Shown: in pieces, positions 1 through 5,683 of the stretch
Layout: the number at the start of each line of letters is the position of its first letter
Numbering within the stretch: the stretch's first letter is position 1
Source: Oscillospiraceae bacterium
GTDB taxonomy: Bacteria > Bacillota > Clostridia > Oscillospirales > Acutalibacteraceae
NCBI GenBank assembly: GCA_019422905.1
Contig: JAHZCM010000055.1
Span: 1-12,600 of the forward strand
Direction of reading: 5' to 3'
Length of the DNA stretch: 12,600 bases
Notes under the pieces: generated by a model
Told to the model about the DNA's origin: nothing
Seen by the model: only the letters and a program-made list of their open reading frames with translations
Databases searched by the model: none
Program-made: the position numbers and the translations under genes

Positions 1-105
1 TGTATCGATTTCATCGACAACAAGCAGGCCTTTTTCGACGGCGTGCTGGACGGCAGCATCCCCTATACGAGCAATTTGATCGACGTGGACAACGAATCGG
101 CATAA
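1..105 (+). CDS. 3' end of an unidentified protein (partial)
   Basis: An open frame enters from the left edge and gives 34 residues before TAA at 103-105. The tail is acidic, with segments such as DNKQAFFDGVLDGSIPY and LIDVDNESA. That is reminiscent of the C-terminal end of a secreted or soluble binding protein, but nothing specific can be recognised from so little. It is called a gene because the stop codon runs directly into a perfect terminator palindrome at 104-143, as expected at the end of a transcription unit. Its function is unknown from this window. Confidence 0.6.
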   Translation, partial: CIDFIDNKQAFFDGVLDGSIPYTSNLIDVDNESA

Positions 106-143
106 ACAGAAAAGGCTTCCGTTTTCGGAAGCCTTTTCTGTTT
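104..143. terminator. Bidirectional factor-independent terminator
   Basis: A perfect 17-bp inverted repeat (104-120 with 127-143) surrounds the 6-base loop GTTTTC. The arms carry AGAAAAGGCTTCC, so the hairpin ends in a T-rich run (CCTTTTCTGTTT) on both strands. It sits between two converging genes, the partial gene on the left and the LURP-one gene on the right, and can serve both. Confidence 0.93.
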
Positions 144-157
144 ATATGCTTTTGGAA

Positions 158-631
158 TCAATTTCCTCTCGAACACTTCTCCGCGTCGATGGCAAGCACC
201 AGCATCAGGGCGCACAGCGCATCCTGCGGATCGTACACATCGATCATATAGGTATCCGTCCAGTTGAACAGCTCCTTCGATATCGAAGCGATGCACCGAC
301 CGAACGTATTCAGGATGGTGTAGTCCCATTCGAAGAAACTGCCCTCCACGTGCCAGCCGTTGCAGTCGATGTTGAACTTCGGCTTAAAGAAGGTGAATTC
401 CTTGCTGATGCAGCCGATATACCGCTCGCCGAGATACAGCTCAAACTTGGGAAGCCATGTGAGAACACGCTCTTTGACGGTTCCGATCTCCCGGCCATAG
501 GCGTCAAAGATCTTCAGGCAGTGTCCCCACGCGAGCTGCCCCTTGACGGTATATACCGTCTCGCCGGCCTCATTGTAAATATCATAGCTGTCAAACCACG
601 AAAAAAGTCTTTGCTTAAACAACAGTTTCAC
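158..631 (-). CDS. LURP-one-related / YxjI-like protein (DUF567)
   Basis: A 157-residue protein, the usual length for bacterial LURP-one-related proteins, which have a tubby-like fold (a beta barrel around one central helix). The family pattern is clear: KLLFKQRLFSWFDSYDIYNE at the N-terminus, then GHCLKIFDAYGREIG around residue 36, and a C-terminal repeat of the theme with NWTDTYMIDVYDPQDAL near residue 123 followed by a hydrophobic helix. I chose the GTG start at 631 because an AAAAGGGG ribosome binding site lies about 8 bases before it and because the family begins with K-L-L-F/I-K-Q. The frame is open further upstream to an ATG at 712, but that adds 27 residues unlike the family. The gene lies 87 bases downstream of the GTPase-Rae1 fusion on the same strand, with no terminator seen between, so the two may be co-transcribed. 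The molecular role in bacteria is not established; lipid binding by the tubby-like fold is only an inference. Confidence 0.88.
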   Translation of the reverse strand: MKLLFKQRLFSWFDSYDIYNEAGETVYTVKGQLAWGHCLKIFDAYGREIGTVKERVLTWLPKFELYLGERYIGCISKEFTFFKPKFNIDCNGWHVEGSFFEWDYTILNTFGRCIASISKELFNWTDTYMIDVYDPQDALCALMLVLAIDAEKCSRGN

Positions 632-718
632 AATATATCCCCTTTTCCCTTTTGGGTACCTGACACGCATAGCCGTACCCTTCATACCTGTGCACGCGCC
701 GCATACGGGCATACAGGC

Positions 719-3376
719 TCAGCTCCGGCGGCTGCCCGCCTCCCGTCCGATCGCCCGAAGCGGCTTGTTCACGTGGCGCATACTTTCGCGCTCATTCCAG
801 TCCTCCATCGTCTCCCGCAGGCGCGCATTCGCTTCGTCCACCTCGATCTTCAGCTCGTTTGCAGATATGCGCCGCGCGCCGTGTCCGAGCACAATCATCT
901 GCTCCGCCTGATCGGAGGTTGCCACACGGACACGGTGCTTTTTTCCGATTTCATACGTTGCCCGCTCAATATAGGTATCCGCCGTTTCCGCCTGCTTCGT
1001 AAAGACGACGGAGATGTTGTGGTAGCGGAATACATCCGCCGTATCGCGCGGGACACGGTACGCGTCGAAAACAAGGATGCAGATGCAGCGGCTGACGCTC
1101 TGGTAATTGCAGAGCTGATCCATCAGAATCTGCCTGGCGGTGTCGATGTCCTTTTCCGCCACCTTTTTAAGATTGTCCCACGCATAGAGCACGTTATAGC
1201 CGTCGATCAGGAGATATTCCGGGTCGGAATTCCGGTCGGGCACGGAACGGAATTCCCTGCGGCTTAAATCATCCGCGCGCACGGCGTTCTGCGGGCGCAG
1301 ATCCCTGCGCTTGATCGGGCCATAGGTGCGCTCATAGATCGCGCGCAGCTCACTGTCCGATTCGAAGGACGGCATAGACCGTACCGCCGCCCGGCGTACA
1401 GGCGCGGCCGGCTCCGACTCAGCCTTTTTCGCCTCAAGGCGCAGGCCGCTTTCCACATGCATGTGCGCCGCGGCGTCCCGCCACTTGATAACCACGCCCG
1501 CGCCATGCGAGCAGAATACGGAGTCCCCCGTATTCTCCACGTCCCGCTCCGGATCATACCCCAAAGCCGCAATCACAGCCGCCGCGTTGTGGCAGGGCAG
1601 ATAGCCCTTCGGCATGCACAGCAGGCTGCCGAGGCCGCGCGTATAGGCCGCCACCTCCAGCGCATAGCCGCGCATCTCGGAAACCGGTGCACTGCCGGTA
1701 ATCACGGCGTTTTCTCCATTCGTTTCCGGCGGCGTGCATTCGGCGAAAAGGCGCTGCAAATCGGAAATCGCGCGCCCCACATACGGCTGCGGAATTTCCA
1801 GACGGAATTCATACCACGGCTCAAGCAAAACGCTTTTCGCATGCAGCAAGCCGTGGCGCACCGCGCGGTACGTCGCCTGCCGGAAATCTCCGCCCTCGGT
1901 GTGCTTCAAATGCGCCCGCCCGGCAACAAGGGAGATCTTCATATCCGTAATCGGCGAGCCGGTCAGCACACCGGGGAACACGCGCTCCTCCAGATGCGTC
2001 AGGATCAGCCGCTGCCAGCTGCGGTCGAGCGCATCCTCGCTGAGCTGCGACGCAAACAGCAGCCCGCTGCCGCGCTCGCCCGGCTCCAAAAGCAGATGCA
2101 CCTCCGCATAGTGGCGCAGCGGCTCAAAATGTCCCATCCCCTCCACGGGCGCTTCAATCGTCTCGCGGTAGACAATGTTGCCCGGGCCAAACGTAACCGC
2201 AAGCGAAAAACGGTCCTGCAGAAGCCGCTGCAAAACCTCCAACTGTACCTCGCCCATTAGCTGGACATGGATTTCCCGCAAAAACTCATTCCAGACCACG
2301 TGGAGCTGGGGGTCCTCCTCCTCCAAAAGGCGCAGCTTCTGCACCGCCGTGTGCGGCTCGCAGCCCTCGGGCAAAATCACCTGATAGGTCAGGAAGCTAT
2401 CGAGAACCGGTGCGGGGGTATCGGGTTCCGCACCCAGCCCCTCGCCGGGATACGTGTGCGTGAGCCCCGTTACGGCACAGACCCCGCCGGCGGGAATTTC
2501 CTCCGCAAGCTGGAATTTGCTGCCCGAGTAAACGCGGAGCTGGTCCGCCTTTTCCGTCCATGCTTTCTCTCCCGTACCGCCCCGCAGCATGCTTTTTACC
2601 GGCAGCGTGCCGCCGGTCACCTTCATATAAGTCAGGCGCGCGCCCTGCGTATCGTGCGCAATCTTATAGACCTTCGCGCCAAACGCTTCCGGATACCGCG
2701 GCGCGCGGATATATTTTTCAAGGCCGCAGAGAAATTCCCACACGCCCTCGAGCTTTAAAGCCGAGCCGAACCAGCAGGGAAACAGCTTGCGGGCCGCGAT
2801 CAGCTTTTGCACCTCCTCCGTCTCCACCGCCCCGGTTTCGAGGTACGACGTCAGGAGGGTCTCGCTGCACACCGCAACATTTTCCAGAAAATCCTCGTTC
2901 TCTGTGGAAAAGTCCACGCACGCGCCGTTCAATCCGCTTTTCAGCGCACGCATCAGTGCGCCGCGCTCCGTGCCGTTCAGGTCCATCTTGTTGATGAAGA
3001 GAAAGGTCGGCACATGGTAGCGCTCCAAAAGCCGCCAGAGCGTGCGCGTGTGACTCTGCACACCGTCTGTGCCGCTGATGACAAGCACCGCGTAATCGAG
3101 CACCTGCAGCGTGCGCTCCATCTCGCTCGAAAAATCCACATGGCCCGGCGTATCCAAAAGCGTGAGCTCCGCCGTTTCCAGCGGCAAAACCGCCTGCTTT
3201 GAAAAGATTGTGATGCCGCGCTCGCGCTCCTGCGTGTCCGTATCGAGAAACACATCCTGATGATCCACGCGGCCGAGCTTCCGAAGCTGCCCGCTCACAT
3301 AAAGCATAGCCTCGGAAAGCGTGGTTTTTCCCGCATCGACATGGGCCAGCAGGCCGACGCAGATATGCTTTTTCAT
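719..3376 (-). CDS. TetM/EF-G-like translational GTPase fused to a YacP/Rae1-type NYN endoribonuclease
   Basis: 885 residues. The N-terminal part (1 to about 640) is a translational GTPase of the ribosomal-protection (TetM/TetO/TetW) branch. The P-loop AHVDAGKTT is at 11-19, RGIT at 53-56, DTPGHVDF at 75-82 with the catalytic-type His79, NKMD at 129-132 and GSA at 204-206, followed by EF-G-like domains II to V. Ordinary TetM is about 640 residues. Here domain V carries an extra segment (GYLPCHNAAAV...GDSVFCSHGAG, about 590-630), then a charged linker. The last 170 residues are a YacP/Rae1-like NYN domain: YLLIDGYNVLYAW at 721-733, LVFDAY at 768-773, FTKQAETADTYIE at 792-804, VATSDQAEQ at 818-826 and GHGARRISANEL at 831-842. 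In Bacillus subtilis Rae1 is a separate protein that cuts mRNA in the ribosomal A site. AAGGAGG lies 9 bases before the ATG. The family is often labelled tetracycline resistance, but the TetM domain-IV tip motif is not conserved here, so resistance should not be assumed. Joint action at the ribosome is inference. Confidence 0.93.
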   Translation of the reverse strand: MKKHICVGLLAHVDAGKTTLSEAMLYVSGQLRKLGRVDHQDVFLDTDTQERERGITIFSKQAVLPLETAELTLLDTPGHVDFSSEMERTLQVLDYAVLVISGTDGVQSHTRTLWRLLERYHVPTFLFINKMDLNGTERGALMRALKSGLNGACVDFSTENEDFLENVAVCSETLLTSYLETGAVETEEVQKLIAARKLFPCWFGSALKLEGVWEFLCGLEKYIRAPRYPEAFGAKVYKIAHDTQGARLTYMKVTGGTLPVKSMLRGGTGEKAWTEKADQLRVYSGSKFQLAEEIPAGGVCAVTGLTHTYPGEGLGAEPDTPAPVLDSFLTYQVILPEGCEPHTAVQKLRLLEEEDPQLHVVWNEFLREIHVQLMGEVQLEVLQRLLQDRFSLAVTFGPGNIVYRETIEAPVEGMGHFEPLRHYAEVHLLLEPGERGSGLLFASQLSEDALDRSWQRLILTHLEERVFPGVLTGSPITDMKISLVAGRAHLKHTEGGDFRQATYRAVRHGLLHAKSVLLEPWYEFRLEIPQPYVGRAISDLQRLFAECTPPETNGENAVITGSAPVSEMRGYALEVAAYTRGLGSLLCMPKGYLPCHNAAAVIAALGYDPERDVENTGDSVFCSHGAGVVIKWRDAAAHMHVESGLRLEAKKAESEPAAPVRRAAVRSMPSFESDSELRAIYERTYGPIKRRDLRPQNAVRADDLSRREFRSVPDRNSDPEYLLIDGYNVLYAWDNLKKVAEKDIDTARQILMDQLCNYQSVSRCICILVFDAYRVPRDTADVFRYHNISVVFTKQAETADTYIERATYEIGKKHRVRVATSDQAEQMIVLGHGARRISANELKIEVDEANARLRETMEDWNERESMRHVNKPLRAIGREAGSRRS

Positions 3377-3444
3377 CGCAGTACGCCTCCTTCGGCATAC
3401 GTATCTGCTGTATTATAAGTCCGTTTTTTCATCCGTTTTCTCAT
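3373..3444 (-). CDS. Possible leader ORF overlapping the GTPase-Rae1 start
   Basis: A 23-codon frame begins with ATG at 3444, reads MRKRMKKR then TYNTADTY, and ends in TGA at 3373-3375. The TGA overlaps the fusion gene's ATG as ATGA, the arrangement seen in translational coupling. The fusion gene's own AAGGAGG lies inside this frame. The basic start and the overlap are suggestive, because ribosomal-protection and other ribosome-targeting genes often have short leader peptides. Against it, no good ribosome binding site precedes the ATG, and a frame this short can stay open by chance. Confidence 0.3.
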   Translation of the reverse strand: MRKRMKKRTYNTADTYAEGGVLR

Positions 3445-3465
3445 TCCATCCACGTAAAGGTTATC

Positions 3466-3546
3466 AAAAACACAAACGCCGTTTTGGGGTCAATGGTCTC
3501 ACAGGTACCCGAAAACTCGCCCTGCAAGCCCTTCCCCCAGCGCTCT
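3466..3546 (-). ncRNA. Candidate structured small RNA or structured leader
   Basis: Transcription from the promoter at 3553-3581 should begin near 3546. From exactly there the RNA folds into nested helices. P1 pairs GAGCGC (3545-3540) with GCGUUU (3479-3474) and UGGGG (3539-3535) with CCCCA (3489-3485), leaving a 5-base bulge. P2 pairs CUUGCAGG (3528-3521) with CCUGUGAG (3505-3498), 8 of 8 including two G-U pairs. P3 is a small CGA/UCG hairpin (3519-3510). P1 is followed by UUUGUGUUUUUG, with a U-run at 3470-3466, so the element could end as an RNA of about 80 bases or act as an attenuator for the downstream fusion gene. I do not recognise it as a known RNA family. A long protein frame also covers this stretch on the same strand but starts upstream of the promoter without a ribosome binding site. 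Confidence 0.55.
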
Positions 3547-3552
3547 AAGGAT

Positions 3553-3581
3553 ATTATACCACCTTTCCCGTCCCATGACAA
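3553..3581 (-). promoter_or_regulatory. Sigma-A-type promoter, leftward
   Basis: On the minus strand, TTGTCA (3581-3576) and a perfect TATAAT (3558-3553) are separated by 17 bases. The predicted start near 3546 coincides with the first paired base of the structured RNA. This is the best leftward promoter before the GTPase-Rae1 gene, about 170 bases from its start codon. A second TATAAT at 3417-3412 lacks a -35 box. Confidence 0.8.
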
Positions 3582-3618
3582 TATCGCGAAAATCGGCGGA
3601 TTTCCATGGGCAAAGCTC

Positions 3619-3647
3619 TTGAAAGTTACGCCGTATTTTGCTATAAT
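3619..3647 (+). promoter_or_regulatory. Sigma-A-type promoter of the DUF1846 gene
   Basis: TTGAAA (3619-3624) and TATAAT (3642-3647) are 17 bases apart, predicting a start near 3654 and a leader of about 84 bases. The -35 boxes of this and the opposing promoter are separated by only 37 bases (3582-3618), so one regulator bound there could affect both directions. Confidence 0.82.
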
Positions 3648-3665
3648 CAGTTCAGTTTTTGTCAT

Positions 3666-3690
3666 CGGGCTGCGCAACGCCCGTTTTTTA
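3666..3690 (+). terminator. Terminator-like hairpin inside the DUF1846 leader
   Basis: CGGGC (3666-3670) pairs with GCCCG (3679-3683) around an 8-base loop, and TTTTTTATT follows. It lies between the predicted start of transcription (about 3654) and the start codon at 3738. It may be an early terminator or attenuator yielding a very short RNA. The stem is only 5 bp, so it is probably leaky at most. Confidence 0.5.
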
Positions 3691-3737
3691 TTGTATGCTT
3701 GAGAAAACAGGGATATCAGAAGGGGAAAGGAACGATT

Positions 3738-5222
3738 ATGGGTAAAATTGGGTTCGACAGTCAAAAGTACATCCAGCTCCAGTCTGCGCATATCCGCGAG
3801 CGCATCGAGCAGTTTGGCGGCAAGCTGTATCTGGAATTCGGCGGTAAGTTATTCGACGATTACCACGCGTCCCGGGTACTGCCGGGTTTTGCGCCGGACA
3901 ATAAGATCAAAATGCTGCTCGAGCTCAAGGATCAGGCGGAAATCGTCATCGCCATCAATGCAAACGACATCGAAAAGAACAAGCGCCGCGGCGACCTCGG
4001 CATCACCTATGACGCCGACGTCATCCGGCTGATCGATGTTTTCCGTGATTTCGGTTTGTATGTCGGCAGCATTGCGCTGACGCAGTACGCAGACCAGCCC
4101 TCTGCGGTGATTTTTGAGCAGCGCATGAAAACGCTCGGGCTCAAGGTCTACCGCCATTACCGCATCCCGAATTATCCGTCCGATTTGAAGCTGATCGTCA
4201 GCGACGAGGGTTACGGCCGCAACGACTACATCGAGACGACGCGCTCGCTCGTCATCGTTACCGCGCCCGGTCCCGGCAGCGGAAAAATGGCGACCTGCCT
4301 TTCCCAGCTGTACCACGAGCACAAGCGCGGCATCAAGGCCGGCTACGCAAAATTTGAAACGTTCCCGATTTGGAATCTCCCGCTCAAGCACCCGGTCAAT
4401 CTGGCCTACGAGGCCGCCACCGCCGACCTGAACGACGTGAACATGATCGACCCGTTCCATCTCGACGCTTACGGCAAAACCACGGTCAACTATAACCGCG
4501 ACATCGAAATTTTCCCCGTGCTGCGCGCGATTTTTGAGCGCATCTACGGCGAGTGTCCGTATAAAAGCCCGACGGATATGGGCGTCAACATGGCGGGCCT
4601 TTCCATTGTTGACGACGACGCCTGCTGCGAGGCTTCCAAGCAGGAAATTATCCGCCGCTATTTTAAATCGGCCTGCCTCGTTCGGCAGGGCCTTTCCTCC
4701 GAAAGTGAGCTGCAAAAGATCGAGCTGCTCATGCGCACGCTCGGCATCGAACCGGAAAACCGCAGCGTGGTTCCGGCCGCGCTTGAGGTTGCGGAACGTA
4801 CCGGCAGCCCCGCGGCGGCGATCGAGCTGCCGGACGGCACTGTCGTTACGGGCCGCACCTCCGATCTGTTCGGCGCTTCCTCCGCCGCCATGCTCAACGC
4901 GCTCAAGGTGCTGGCCGGTATTCCGGACGAGATCAAGCTGATTTCTCCGACGGTCATCGGGCCGATCCAGACACTGAAAACCGATTATATGCAGAGCCGC
5001 AATCCGCGCTTGCACACGGACGAGATGCTCGTTGCGCTCGCCATCAGCGCCGCCACGGACGAAAGCGCTATGAAAGCCATGCAGCAGCTCGATGCACTGA
5101 GCGGCTGTGATGTTCATTCTACGGTTATCCTTTCCAATGTGGACGACAGTGTGTTCAAGCGGCTCGGCATGAATATCACCTGCGAAGCGACCTACGAGAA
5201 CAACAACCTCTACCACAAGTAA
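3738..5222 (+). CDS. DUF1846 family protein
   Basis: 494 residues, the full length typical of DUF1846 proteins, which are common in Firmicutes and have no settled function that I know of. It matches the family throughout: the N-terminal GFDSQKYIQLQSAHIRERI and LYLEFGGKLFDDYHASRVLPGF, and a nucleotide-loop-like APGPGSGK at 176-183 inside VIVTAPGPGSGKMATCLSQLY. Further matches are FETFPIWNLPLKHPVNLAYEAATADL and the MGVNMAG and GRTSDLFGASSAAMLNALK segments. It has no signal peptide or membrane segment, so it should be cytoplasmic. The start at 3738 is set by AGGGGAAAGGA just upstream; the same frame runs on to 3606 but without initiation signals. The promoter at 3619-3647 fits this start. The glycine-rich loop suggests a nucleotide- or phosphate-binding enzyme, but no reaction can be assigned. 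It appears to be a single-gene unit. Confidence 0.93.
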   Translation: MGKIGFDSQKYIQLQSAHIRERIEQFGGKLYLEFGGKLFDDYHASRVLPGFAPDNKIKMLLELKDQAEIVIAINANDIEKNKRRGDLGITYDADVIRLIDVFRDFGLYVGSIALTQYADQPSAVIFEQRMKTLGLKVYRHYRIPNYPSDLKLIVSDEGYGRNDYIETTRSLVIVTAPGPGSGKMATCLSQLYHEHKRGIKAGYAKFETFPIWNLPLKHPVNLAYEAATADLNDVNMIDPFHLDAYGKTTVNYNRDIEIFPVLRAIFERIYGECPYKSPTDMGVNMAGLSIVDDDACCEASKQEIIRRYFKSACLVRQGLSSESELQKIELLMRTLGIEPENRSVVPAALEVAERTGSPAAAIELPDGTVVTGRTSDLFGASSAAMLNALKVLAGIPDEIKLISPTVIGPIQTLKTDYMQSRNPRLHTDEMLVALAISAATDESAMKAMQQLDALSGCDVHSTVILSNVDDSVFKRLGMNITCEATYENNNLYHK

Positions 5223-5235
5223 CCCCGGAACGGGG
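5223..5235 (+). terminator. Short hairpin directly after the DUF1846 gene
   Basis: CCCCG-GAA-CGGGG begins at the base following the stop codon. It is a stable 5-bp hairpin but is followed by AAGAACC and not by a T-run, so it is a weak or incomplete terminator, or a 3'-end stabilising stem. Confidence 0.4.
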
Positions 5236-5460
5236 AAGAACCGTCCGGAATACCGCTTGGCCGCAAAATAATAGGGATGACATGCACGCCGAAGAGCCTT
5301 GAAAGCAGAGCGGCTCCTGCAATTTTCCCATCCTGCCCCTTTATACGATTTCGTGCGTGCTTTTCCCGCCGTACACCAGATAAATATAAACGTGCTAAGC
5401 GGCGCTGAAAGCGAATTTCCGCAGCGAATTATTGCGCATAACTAATTATTATATAAAAAC
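5236..5460. other. Non-coding stretch upstream of the MFS leader
   Basis: No convincing gene is present. A 43-codon frame from 5277 has no ribosome binding site. A weak hairpin pairs GAGCC (5294-5298) with GGCTC (5312-5316). The last 40 bases become very AT-rich and contain TATAAA at 5452-5457, a possible -10 box for the MFS leader transcript, but I find no good -35 box. Confidence 0.5.
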
Positions 5461-5504
5461 TTTTTTGAAGTAAAAAACCGATTTTATATGGAGGCTATTG
5501 CTAA

Positions 5505-5567
5505 ATGACACGATCCTGTTTTAATCTGCCTTTTTCCGCAGATGCTTTTGCTCCGCGCAAGGTCTAA
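5505..5567 (+). CDS. Leader peptide ORF of the MFS gene (20 residues)
   Basis: ATG at 5505 lies 10 bases after GGAGG (5490-5494). The frame encodes 20 residues beginning MTRSCFNL and ending APRKV, then TAA at 5565-5567. Its last codons (GCT CCG CGC AAG) are the 5' arm of the first leader stem, so a ribosome translating or stalling here would melt that stem. This coupling of a short ORF and an RNA switch is the hallmark of leader-peptide-controlled antibiotic resistance genes. The peptide itself is not one I recognise. Confidence 0.6.
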   Translation: MTRSCFNLPFSADAFAPRKV

Positions 5568-5683
5568 GATAGGACGATACTTGCACGGAGCGATCTCTCT
5601 CCCCTTTCAGGGAGCTTTATCGTCCGAATCAGGCTTTGCGCCACCTGCAATTTCAAGTATTGTTTTTTGTAAGGAGCAAAGCC
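5550..5683 (+). promoter_or_regulatory. Structured 5' leader (attenuator) of the MFS gene
   Basis: Stem A pairs GCTCCG+GCAAG (5550-5555, 5557-5561) with CTTGC+CGGAGC (5580-5584, 5586-5591), 11 pairs with one C-A mismatch. Stem B pairs GGACGATA (5572-5579), in the loop of A, with TATCGTCC (5618-5625), 8 of 8. A and B are interleaved, with no base between the 5' arm of B and the 3' arm of A, so they either compete or form an H-type pseudoknot. Stem C is CTCCC/GGGAG (5599-5603, 5610-5614). Stem D pairs GGCTTTGC (5632-5639) with GCAAAGCC (5676-5683), 8 of 8. It covers every base between the AAGGAG site and the MFS ATG, and should hinder initiation. Confidence 0.65.

Noticed and set aside
146..1267. 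373-codon open frame on the + strand
   Set aside because: It runs antisense to the LURP-one gene and the C-terminal part of the GTPase-Rae1 gene, both with clear family matches and ribosome binding sites. The translation shows no recognisable domain; long antisense frames are expected in GC-rich coding DNA.
719..3376. Annotation of the large GTPase as a tetracycline resistance gene (tetM/tetW class)
   Set aside because: The GTPase resembles that class, but the drug-displacing loop is different and a nuclease domain is added, so a resistance name would claim more than the sequence supports.
3412..3417. Second minus-strand TATAAT close to the GTPase-Rae1 start
   Set aside because: No recognisable -35 box 16-18 bases upstream and no extended -10; the promoter at 3553-3581 is far better.
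3441..3791. 116-codon minus-strand frame covering the DUF1846 promoter (contains ILSWDGKGGIISLERWGKG)
   Set aside because: No ribosome binding site precedes its ATGs, it overlaps the start of DUF1846, and the leftward promoter lies inside it. The stretch is better explained as promoter plus structured RNA, although conservation of the frame in other genomes would reopen the question.
3849..5216. 455-codon open frame on the - strand opposite the DUF1846 gene
   Set aside because: It is the antisense shadow of a well-conserved gene, rich in V, R, H and D as typical of mirror frames, with no ribosome binding site or family resemblance.
5277..5408. 43-codon frame starting MTCTPKSLES in the spacer after DUF1846
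   Set aside because: No spaced ribosome binding site, low-complexity basic end and no resemblance to a known small protein; likely chance.
5488..5508. Alternative leader peptide MEAIAK upstream of the MFS gene
   Set aside because: Its ATG overlaps the GGAGG that serves the 20-residue leader ORF and it has no ribosome binding site of its own.
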